Shown one piece after another: positions 44,545 through 53,213 of a stretch of DNA of 64,000 nucleotides. Positions within the stretch are counted from its first letter, which is position 1, and every line of letters begins with the position of its first letter. The notes beneath the pieces are model-generated. The model saw only the letters and a list, made by a program, of their open reading frames with translations. It did no database searches and was not told the DNA's origin. The stretch is taken from NCBI GenBank assembly GCA_021495925.1, contig JAKEKT010000028.1, forward strand, positions 310,001 through 374,000, read 5' to 3'. The position numbers and the translations under genes were made by a program. This stretch comes from Diplodia intermedia. Its lineage: Eukaryota > Ascomycota > Dothideomycetes > Botryosphaeriales > Botryosphaeriaceae.

Positions 44545-45396
44545 ATGGACCACGGACACATGGATCACGGCCACATGGACCATGGCGACATGGGCCACGG
44601 CGGCCACGGCGACATGGATATGGGTGGCGGGCCCAAATGCAACATGAACGTCCGTCTCCCTGGCTTCTGTCGGCTTCAAGCACTGACGGCGAATGATGCA
44701 TAGATGCTGTTTACCTGGGACACGACGGACCTGTGCATCGTCTTTCGGTCCTGGCACGTCGGCTCGGCCTGGAGCCTGATCGTCTCGCTGGCCGGCGTTG
44801 TCGTGCTGTGCGCCGGCTACGAGCTGGTGCGTGAGATCTCCCGCCGCTACGAGGCTTCGGTCGCCGCGCGTCAGGGCGGCGTTAGAGTCGGTGGCTCAGG
44901 TGTGCCTGGTATGCTCCCTATTTCTCTTCCTCCATGCTCCAGCCTTCTCTTTCTTCGTTCCTGTCGGGCTACTCTCAGCCCACGTTTCTTGCCCTTCCAT
45001 TCCTTCAACGGAACAAGAGAAAGAGCCGGGCTTACACGAAACCCTCTATGTCATCCTTCCCCCAAAGACCCCCGCATCCATTCAAGCACCGACGAAGACA
45101 ACCGCTTTGACGAATCGAGCTCATTACTCGGAACAACAACAGCAAACAACAGTGGCATCGGCGGACGCGCAGTGGTCGCGTGGTCGGCGCGCGAGGAAAA
45201 GCGAGTAAAGGTGATCAAGGCGGTGCTCTACGCCGTCCAGGTCTTCTACTCGTTCTTCATCATGCTCCTTTTCATGACTTACAATGGCTGGGTCATGCTC
45301 GCCGTCGCCGTCGGTGCCTTCGTCGGCTACCTCGCCTTTGGGGACGCCAACGGAGGCGGCGGCGGAGGCGCCACCAAGACCGTCGCTTGTCATTAA
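44545..45396 (+). CDS. CTR-family high-affinity copper transporter
   Basis: Trimeric Cu(I) channel of the plasma (or vacuolar) membrane. The N-terminus is a Met/His-rich copper-binding stretch (MDHGHMDHGHMDHGDMGHGG). After a first intron (about 44650-44703) the family signature CNMNMLFTWDTTDLCIVF forms across the exon junction. TM1 is WSLIVSLAGVVVLCAGYELV; the pore TM2 contains the MxxxM motif (MLLFMTYNGW); TM3 has the GxxxG packing motif (GAFVGYLAFG). The cytosolic loop contains a second candidate intron (44909-45067; GTATGC..CAAAG). Spliced, it gives VPDPRIHSSTDEDNRFDE; unspliced it is also open, so two loop lengths (213-266 residues overall) are possible. The C-terminus ends in CH, a common CTR copper-binding end. 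Confidence 0.92.
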
Positions 45397-45773
45397 GAAT
45401 AGCAGGTCATATCTGGAAAGACATCAGATGGATAGGAGAGAATCAAGCGGCATGCAAGGCTAGGCGTTGTACATACAAGTCGAAGGCGAAGAGCATCAAC
45501 AAAGCGCACCACAGAGTCCCTTATACACACTCGGTTTCGGTGTTGAGTTTTAGAAGACTCAAAGAGCCTAGTATGAAACGGAGAACCCTCACAAGGCAAC
45601 GAGCCCGTCACCCGTTTTGAATTATTACACGCGCGAATACAATTGAGGTTAGCCCATTTTGGATATGCTACCCTGTACCAATCCTGTCCTTTCCTAATGA
45701 CTTCAACGCCAGTTTTGCAATTCCCAAGCAGTGAGAACTAACCCTCCTTCATGTCACTCATCTCGACTCTGCC
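45397..45773. other. Convergent 3' region, no gene seen
   Basis: 377 bp between the 3' ends of CTR (plus) and BRR2 (minus), moderately AT-rich. Nothing recognised. Confidence 0.6.
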
Positions 45774-48700
45774 CTACTCCTCATCCTCCTCGTCTTCATC
45801 TTCGTCCTCCTCCATGCCCTCCGCCACACTAACCTTAAACGTCGGCGCCTGATCCACGCCCACGTAGCTGTCGCTCATCAGGTACAGGGTTAGCTCGTGC
45901 TCGCCGGCCGTGGGGACCACGTATTCTAGCTTGACCTTGAGCTCACGCTGGACGTTGACGCGCTTGATGGCGAGCAGGCTCTTGGTGTTCTCGTCGCCGA
46001 CGACCAGCCACCACGACTCGGTCTTGTCGGCAGGGAAGAAAGGCGCGTGTACAGCCCTCGTCTTCGGCACCTCCTCCTCCTCCTCCTCGTCCATCTCGCG
46101 CGTGATCGTGACGTCGAGGTATGCGGGCGAGCCAGCCGCAATATCGTCGGGTTCAAGCACGTCGAACTCGACTGACAGGTCGGGGTAGAATTCGTTGACG
46201 AAGCGCGCCGCGTCGGCCAGCTGCGCACCAGAGAAGTTGAGCCGCCGCACGAGCTCCTTGTTGTTGGGCGCCTCCGGGTCCATAGCGTCGATGAAATCCG
46301 ACACATCCTGGACCCCAACCGCGTTGGCCTCTTCGACCAATTGGTTGTCGAAGTGGGGGATCTGCTTGAGCGGACTATCACGGTCCCACATAGCTTGCAC
46401 CACCATCTGAGAGATCTCCATCGCGTTCATGGCGTTGAGGTGCCCGTCGGAAGAGAGCACGTCGACGCAGGCCTGCAGGAGCGGGAGCACCTTCTTCAGG
46501 ATGGTGTCCTGATCCTTGACCAGATCGACGGGGAGCTGCATGCGCGCGAAGTGGGCTTGCAGGAGGACGAACGCCTTGAAATGTGGTGACTCGTACGACG
46601 CTTCGGCCATCTTGACCGGTAAACGGTCATACACCCGACGCAGGACATGGTCCTCGTGCCTCCGGATTTGAATGCCTTCGAATTCCGTTGCCGAGGTGAT
46701 GATCTCGAGGATACCCTTGAGCTTGGTACGCCCATTGAGCGACAACAGGAAGGTTTGCATGGTGATGAAGGAGATGTTGTAGTAAGCAGCAATCATGGCA
46801 GGGTTGAGCGGTGTGATCGAGTCGTCGTCTTCATCCAGCTCAATAATCTTGGCGTCGACAAGGTCCTTGAGAGTGGTTTCGACCAATTCCGACAGGTGAG
46901 CGCTGAGACCTTCGTGCGAGGTGTCGGTGAGACCGTAGTAGCTCGGATTCGCAAGCAGGCGGCGGTAGAAATAGGTGTAGGTGGACCAGTCAACAGCATC
47001 CTGAGTGGATGATATCATGCGGGTGCTGATCTCAGAGACGAACGCATCGTGAAGGAAGACCTGCAGGTGCGACTCGATCGGAAGAGCCTCGTTCAAGAAT
47101 TTCTTGTAGTACTCGCGCTTGACAGCAGGTACCATCAGGACGCCCCTGCTAAGCTTTTCCTGTCCCGGGCGCCCGGCCTTGCCAAACATTTGCAAGATCT
47201 CACTGATCGGATAGTCGATGTAGCGGTGCTCTCTGCCCTCAAAGAACTGCGTGTTCATAACGATGACCAGGTGAGCATTAACGTTGATCTCCCAGCAACA
47301 GTCACGCGACACGAGAAGAACTTGGATGGCACCGACGCGGAAAAAGTGCTCGACTGCCCGCTTGTCGAAGGCTGAGAGAGCCTCGTGGTAGTAGCCGATA
47401 CCGTGCGAGAGGGATTCGACCAGGGCGGGCTCAGCAATCTTCTCCAAGACCGGCTGCATCTCCTCGATGGAGGCGTGCAGGAAGCGGTCTTCTTCGTCAT
47501 CGGCAACGCAGGCAGCGAGAAGGTCGAGAGCGGTGTTCCTCACCTGCTTGCGACTCGGCACGAAAATCATGGCGGGCTTATCCGCTGACATCTGCAGCAC
47601 TGCCTGGTAGGCAGGCTTGGCCATGGCGAGCATGAGCGACGGGAAATGGGGGATGGTGAAGGACTGGATGTGAAGCTCCAGCGGCACGGCCCGGACGCCA
47701 GGAGCGAAGTTGAAGATGGTGTGCTTGGTAGCTCCAATCCACTCGCCAATGTCGCGGGCGTTGGAGAGCGAGACACTCAGGCCGACAATACGCATTCCAG
47801 ATTCCAGCTGCAGCGTCATTGCGTGCATCCTCGACACCACCGTCTCGTAGATGAAGCCACCGTGTCCACCAAGCATGTGCAAATCATCGGCGATGAAGAG
47901 CTGTGTTGCTTGAACGTTCTTACGGCGCTGCCATTGCCGCGAGATGACATCCCACTGTTGAGGGGTTGCGAGGATGAGATCCCCCTGCTGCAGCAGTTGA
48001 AGGTCTGAGGTCGTGTCACCGACAAGCTTGACAACTTCCTTGCCACCAGCCACGTTTGCCAAGCGTTGTTTCCAGTCCTTGTATCTGCTGTCGACCAGCT
48101 CCTGGAAGGGGGCGACGTAGACTGCCTTGCCACCCTCTTGCTTGGCCCAATGCCGCAGCAGAGCAAACTCGGCGCACACGGTTTTTCCCATGCCAGTCGA
48201 TGCGCCGACAAAGACGTTGTCGTCCTGCTGGAAGAGAGCAGGGAACGCTTGAGTCTGTACCTTGTTGAAACGCTCCCAGTTGGGGTACAATCCAGTGAAG
48301 TCCTGCCTCTTGAGGGCGGCGACAGGCAGAGGCTGCATGTCCAGGAGCTGAGTATGCGGAGGGAATTTTTCCGGCAGGATCAGCTTCTGGAAGGACACGG
48401 CAATTTTCGTCTCCGAGTGCATCCACCGGTCGGAGACGACAGTGATGAAGTAGTGAGGTGGCATCGGTTCCGTGATGGGGACCGTGAACTCGACAAGGTG
48501 CTCATTAATCTCCGAGGCAGCGTATTCGCGACGCAGGAGGAACTGGTCGTGGAAGAGGATCTCTTCGCCATCACAGTCCTCAACGACAATCCAGAAGCTC
48601 TCGGCGTTGCCATGCAAGGTCTCGTCCCACACAAAGTTTGGAGTGATGGTCAGCTCCATGCGTAGCATCGACCGCGTCATTGGCTGGACATGGGCCTGGA

Positions 48701-51700
48701 TCTCCAAGCGAGGGAACTTCTCAACGAGGGCGCAGACAGTACGACCAGCACGAGGAAGACCCATAAGCTCACCCATGCGCGGCGGGTCAAGGTCGAAGTA
48801 ACTCGACCAGGGCACATCGATACGCTCAGCCTTCTGCACAATGTCGCGGGGGCAGTTGAGGAACTGCCGGAGGGGTGTCATCGTGGGCCACATGCGCTTC
48901 TCAGCCATCTTGCACAAATCCAATGCCGTTTTTGCGACGTGAGCCCAGCCCTTCTTCAAGCAAATCTCAAAGATTGCCCTCAGAATACGGCCGGCCGACT
49001 GGGTGACGTAGACAAGATCGGCCATCAGGGCCAAGCCTTCAAGCTTAAGACGTGAGATGTAAGCCTGCAGAAGAACGTTGATTTTGGCGTGTGGTTCCTC
49101 GATGCTTTCTTTGACTGGGATGGGAACACGTCCGAGAAGCTTGGCAAGTTCGAGCTTTTCATCCTGGCGGACCGGGATGTACTTGAATTCGTCGCTGAGG
49201 GCAAAGACGCGGAAAAGCTCGATGGTGGAGATGTTGGGCTGGATGTGCATGTTGTAGGTGGCCATGGAACTGTGGGTGATGTAGTAATGCGAAGCGACAC
49301 GGCCAAGCTCAGTGGCTGTCAACCGGCCGCTCTTCTTGTCGTACTTGACGAGGTTCGACTTTTCCAACACGGCCGCGGCCGAGTGGATGAGATCGACTCG
49401 CTTCTGTTCCAGGGCCTCGTCGTCTTCGTACTCAGCGCCGACGCTGTAAAGTCCTGGTGACCGGAGCATACGGACATACAAGTAGGTGTAGCCGAGCCAC
49501 TCGACACCTTCGTCTCGCGTCCGGACATTGCCGAGAACGATCTCGGCGTTGAGGTTGTCTGCCAGCTTGCTCATGAACTGTGACTCAATGGGGAGTTGCT
49601 GGTTCATGAGCGACAGGTAGTACTGTAGCTCGGATTGCGTCGTGATGATGATACCTTCACCGTATGTGTCATATTGCGGGCGACCGGCGCGACCGAGCAT
49701 CTGCAACACATCCTGCGGGCTTAGCTCGACCCAGCTACCCTTCTCGGGCGAGTATATCTGGGTGCCCTTGATGATGACTGTATGGGCGGGAAGGTTGACA
49801 CCCCAAGCAAGCGTAGCAGTGCACACCAACACGCGGAGAGAACCATCGGCAAAGAGATCTTCCACGGAGGTACGGTCGGCACGGCTCATACCAGCGTGAT
49901 GAATACCGAAACCGTAAGGCATCACATCTTTCAGCTCCGCGTTCTGTACACCTTCGGACTCTGAGCGGAGAATCTCGCGGCTGGCAGCATCACTGCGCAG
50001 GATCTGTCCGATCGTCTCCAACTCCAGGGCCTTGTCGCGAATGTACTTGGCGGTTTTCGCGGTCTCCTTTCGCGAATGGACGAAAATGAGCATCTGGTTG
50101 TCCTGTTGGCCAACTTGCTCCAGAACCTTGGTGTAGCAGACATCATTCATCGTCTTCAGCTGCTTGATGGCCTTCTTGTCGGTGACACCAATGAACTCTT
50201 GTTTCAGAGGGCAAGGCCTGAAAGTTCCGTCGAAGTGAAAGAGACCTTTGACGGGATCAACGCGCAGGAAGCTGGCAACGTCACGATAATTAGGGAGTGT
50301 GGCAGAGAGACCAATGATGCGCACGGGATCGCCGGTCTGCTCTTGGCGGCGGATGGTTCTGCTGACAATGCTCTCCAAGACGGGGCCACGGTCGTCATGC
50401 AGCAGGTGGATTTCATCGATACAAATCAGCCGCACCAAGTTCGTGTAGCTCGTATCGGTGGCTTTGCGAGTGATGACATCCCACTTCTCCGGGGTCGTGA
50501 CAATTACTTGGGTGTCCGCAATCTGCTGCTTGGTAAGTTGACGATCACCTGTAAGCTCGGAAACCTTGATGCCATAGGGTTCAAGCCTCTTGCCGAAGTT
50601 CCCGACTTGTTCCTGCACCAGAGCCTTGAGGGGAGCAATGTAGATGATCTTGAACTCGTCCAGGTTAATCTCTCCGGTCTCTGGGTTTCTGTGTTTGCCA
50701 ATCTCACGAAGCATGGTCAACATGGCAACGTTTGTCTTTCCAGAGCCGGTGGGCGCGCAGATCAACATGTTGCCGTCATCCTTAAAGGCCGTGGGGTAGC
50801 AGCGGGTCTGGATCCTGTTGAGGCTCTTCGAAGTGCCAAACCCGACTCTCGCCCACTCAGGCAGCTCGTTGACAGGCAGATCCGGCGGGTCGTTCGGGTC
50901 CCTCTTGGGCTTTGGTGCCGGAACGTGGATCTCCTCGTAGCCCTTGAAGGTTCGCTTCGTGGAGCCCTGAGGCAGCTTGACGTTGGGATTGGTCATGAGG
51001 TGATTTCCCTGCTCGAAAACCAGGTTCTCGAGGTTGATAAGCCTCCTGGGCTGGAGACCGCCGACCAGCCCGCTCTCCTTGGCCGCCTCCGGCTTGTCCT
51101 CTGCCTTGGGAACGTCGATGTCCATGAGATCCACCTTCATCTTCTTCGATGCAGGCGCATCTGCCGGTGCTTCTTCTCTTGATCGCAGCTCGTTCAGGAT
51201 GCTCCTGTGGCCGGCGGCAATCATCTCCCTCTCAACGGCTGCCCGCGCGTTGGCATCATCCTCGACTCTGCGCCATCTGGTGACCCACACGACCTTGTCC
51301 CGGTTAGAAACGAGCTTCGCAACGAGTTCGTGGTGTTCCCAGTCGAAAAGCTCCATGAGATCGTTTTCAACCTCACGGAGTGGCTTTTCCTCGTCATCCT
51401 CAGTCTCCCCAGACAGTATTTGCAGTGCTTCCTGGGTCTTTTCCTGTTGGATGTGTGCGTCCTCGTATATCAGTCCGATCTGACGTTGTAACCAGTATGC
51501 GTCGATTTCGTGCGCCGGGATCGGCCTATCCGCGCCTTTCTTTTCCGCCGCGGACGCGTCCATGCCACCGTCGATGATCATCTCCTCCTCGCCTTCCGCG
51601 TTGTCGCCGCCCTCCTCTTCAGCCAGAATACCACCGCCAGCAGCCGTAGCACCTTCAGCGCCTTGCCGTTCGGCGAAGTCCCCTTCTTCCTCGTCCGAGG

Positions 51701-52460
51701 TGTCGTTCTCATCCCGAACTTCGAACGTCTGCCCGGCCTCCTCGTCGTCTTCGTCGTCCTCGTCGAAGACGACCGCAACACCCTGCTTCTCATCCAGCTC
51801 CGCGCCGGCAGCCCCGTCCGCCGCGTCGCTCATTTCCTCGTCCTCGTCTTGGGCGTCATAGTCGGTGATCTTCTTACCCAGGTTGACAAGCTCGTTGAAC
51901 TCTTTCGAGCCCATGGTCGAACCCAGGATGTCGTCGACCTCCCTCTTCCGGTCAAAATCCTTGAGATTTTCGTCCTTCAGGTACTCCAGCACTGCGTCCG
52001 CGGCACTGCGCACGACGTGATTCGGCACGTCTCCCAGATGCCTGCCCACAATGGTTGTGATGAGCTCGTACGTGGCCCTGGTGGCAGGTGTGCGCGGCCG
52101 GTAGCGCAGGTCCTCGACGAGCAGGTCCGCCTGGCTCAGGATGCCGGTGCCGCGCAACTGCTGGGGCTCGCCGCGCTTGCGCTTCTTTTGCTCGCGCTCA
52201 AGCACGTCCTCGCCTTCGTGGATGTCGCCGCGCTCGATGTCAGCCAGACCGCCCTGCTTTTTCTTCTTCTTATCCGTCGGCGCGCTATCGCGGGCCACAC
52301 GACCGCCCATCTCCTTGATGCTGATGCGGCCTGCCAGCGACTCCGGGTCGCCCGTGGCATCGTCGCCTCGCCGTGTCACAAAGCGCCGGTCCGCCTGGAG
52401 GACCAGGTTGGACATGGCCGCATATTTGAACTGCGCAAGCCTGTTCGGATCCTGCGCCAT
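45774..52460 (-). CDS. BRR2: U5 snRNP RNA helicase BRR2
   Basis: Ski2-like helicase that unwinds U4/U6 to activate the spliceosome. 2228 residues in a single exon. The N-terminal 450 residues are charged (acidic runs around residues 205-290). Cassette 1: APTGSGKTNVAML (about 565), DEIHLLHDD (about 678), SATLPN, and QMLGRAGRPQYD, followed by winged helix, ratchet and Sec63 units. Cassette 2: GASTGMGKTVCAEFALL (about 1415), ADDLHMLGG, SVSLSNARD and QMFGKAGRPGQ, that is, the degenerate second cassette typical of BRR2, with DDLH in place of DEIH. The end is very acidic (DEDEDEEDEE-type). Length and order match BRR2 in other fungi. No intron was found. Confidence 0.96.
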   Translation of the reverse strand: MAQDPNRLAQFKYAAMSNLVLQADRRFVTRRGDDATGDPESLAGRISIKEMGGRVARDSAPTDKKKKKQGGLADIERGDIHEGEDVLEREQKKRKRGEPQQLRGTGILSQADLLVEDLRYRPRTPATRATYELITTIVGRHLGDVPNHVVRSAADAVLEYLKDENLKDFDRKREVDDILGSTMGSKEFNELVNLGKKITDYDAQDEDEEMSDAADGAAGAELDEKQGVAVVFDEDDEDDEEAGQTFEVRDENDTSDEEEGDFAERQGAEGATAAGGGILAEEEGGDNAEGEEEMIIDGGMDASAAEKKGADRPIPAHEIDAYWLQRQIGLIYEDAHIQQEKTQEALQILSGETEDDEEKPLREVENDLMELFDWEHHELVAKLVSNRDKVVWVTRWRRVEDDANARAAVEREMIAAGHRSILNELRSREEAPADAPASKKMKVDLMDIDVPKAEDKPEAAKESGLVGGLQPRRLINLENLVFEQGNHLMTNPNVKLPQGSTKRTFKGYEEIHVPAPKPKRDPNDPPDLPVNELPEWARVGFGTSKSLNRIQTRCYPTAFKDDGNMLICAPTGSGKTNVAMLTMLREIGKHRNPETGEINLDEFKIIYIAPLKALVQEQVGNFGKRLEPYGIKVSELTGDRQLTKQQIADTQVIVTTPEKWDVITRKATDTSYTNLVRLICIDEIHLLHDDRGPVLESIVSRTIRRQEQTGDPVRIIGLSATLPNYRDVASFLRVDPVKGLFHFDGTFRPCPLKQEFIGVTDKKAIKQLKTMNDVCYTKVLEQVGQQDNQMLIFVHSRKETAKTAKYIRDKALELETIGQILRSDAASREILRSESEGVQNAELKDVMPYGFGIHHAGMSRADRTSVEDLFADGSLRVLVCTATLAWGVNLPAHTVIIKGTQIYSPEKGSWVELSPQDVLQMLGRAGRPQYDTYGEGIIITTQSELQYYLSLMNQQLPIESQFMSKLADNLNAEIVLGNVRTRDEGVEWLGYTYLYVRMLRSPGLYSVGAEYEDDEALEQKRVDLIHSAAAVLEKSNLVKYDKKSGRLTATELGRVASHYYITHSSMATYNMHIQPNISTIELFRVFALSDEFKYIPVRQDEKLELAKLLGRVPIPVKESIEEPHAKINVLLQAYISRLKLEGLALMADLVYVTQSAGRILRAIFEICLKKGWAHVAKTALDLCKMAEKRMWPTMTPLRQFLNCPRDIVQKAERIDVPWSSYFDLDPPRMGELMGLPRAGRTVCALVEKFPRLEIQAHVQPMTRSMLRMELTITPNFVWDETLHGNAESFWIVVEDCDGEEILFHDQFLLRREYAASEINEHLVEFTVPITEPMPPHYFITVVSDRWMHSETKIAVSFQKLILPEKFPPHTQLLDMQPLPVAALKRQDFTGLYPNWERFNKVQTQAFPALFQQDDNVFVGASTGMGKTVCAEFALLRHWAKQEGGKAVYVAPFQELVDSRYKDWKQRLANVAGGKEVVKLVGDTTSDLQLLQQGDLILATPQQWDVISRQWQRRKNVQATQLFIADDLHMLGGHGGFIYETVVSRMHAMTLQLESGMRIVGLSVSLSNARDIGEWIGATKHTIFNFAPGVRAVPLELHIQSFTIPHFPSLMLAMAKPAYQAVLQMSADKPAMIFVPSRKQVRNTALDLLAACVADDEEDRFLHASIEEMQPVLEKIAEPALVESLSHGIGYYHEALSAFDKRAVEHFFRVGAIQVLLVSRDCCWEINVNAHLVIVMNTQFFEGREHRYIDYPISEILQMFGKAGRPGQEKLSRGVLMVPAVKREYYKKFLNEALPIESHLQVFLHDAFVSEISTRMISSTQDAVDWSTYTYFYRRLLANPSYYGLTDTSHEGLSAHLSELVETTLKDLVDAKIIELDEDDDSITPLNPAMIAAYYNISFITMQTFLLSLNGRTKLKGILEIITSATEFEGIQIRRHEDHVLRRVYDRLPVKMAEASYESPHFKAFVLLQAHFARMQLPVDLVKDQDTILKKVLPLLQACVDVLSSDGHLNAMNAMEISQMVVQAMWDRDSPLKQIPHFDNQLVEEANAVGVQDVSDFIDAMDPEAPNNKELVRRLNFSGAQLADAARFVNEFYPDLSVEFDVLEPDDIAAGSPAYLDVTITREMDEEEEEEVPKTRAVHAPFFPADKTESWWLVVGDENTKSLLAIKRVNVQRELKVKLEYVVPTAGEHELTLYLMSDSYVGVDQAPTFKVSVAEGMEEDEDEDEEDEE

Positions 52461-53213
52461 GGTGGATGGATTATGTTACGGTGTCGCGCCGGCGTGGCGA
52501 GGGAGGAATAGTCTTCTCGACGGCCCGTGAGGCAGTGAATTTTCGGATTAGGTATGGGTCGAGAGTCGCATTGCCTGTGGGCGCGTCGAGTTGCAGGCAA
52601 TGGACAAACGATGCGGGAGGCGGTGGCGGAGAAGAGGTGAGGTGGGTAGATGGGTGTAAGCCTTGTCGGCCGTTGACACGAAAATGCTGGAGCTCCAAGC
52701 TGCAATCTTGGCGCGCCATTTCCGCTTTGGTTCTAGCGGCACATGTGTGAAGATTCACCTGCATCGCTTCAACTTACCATCCACCGGACAAGATGAGCAT
52801 AACCTGCACTCACCCTTTGTATTTGTCGCACCACGATACCAATACTCAACGTCAGTGTCGTGCGCCCAAGTCAAAGAGGTTTGGATGTGCAGTGCCTGCA
52901 GTAATACCCTTTCACTACTACTACAGCACTCTTTTCCTAAATGCCGCTCTCTTATTGTCATAGCTCTCTGTTTATATAACCACTCGTGTGCGGCCAGGAA
53001 AGCTAGCCATGCCAGTGATGCACGAGTTCCAGCCGCCGATTCCAGCCTCACCACTCGGTACTTCATATATTAGTACCCTGGATAGACCGTTATACCCTCT
53101 CATGCAATAAGCCCCTCGCTTTCCCGGACGACACGCACGCGCTTTGTGCAAAACAATCTGCTCGCTGTCGGGCCCTCTCGCAGCAAGTACCGGATATCCG
53201 CGCTCTGCGCCAT
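52461..53213. other. Intergenic region between BRR2 and the disordered protein gene
   Basis: 753 bp between two minus-strand genes: BRR2 promoter and the 3' UTR of the next gene. No gene seen. Confidence 0.5.

Noticed and set aside
50076..52511. Long plus-strand frames (368 and 333 codons) within BRR2
   Set aside because: They are antisense shadows of the highly conserved BRR2 coding sequence and have no motif of their own.
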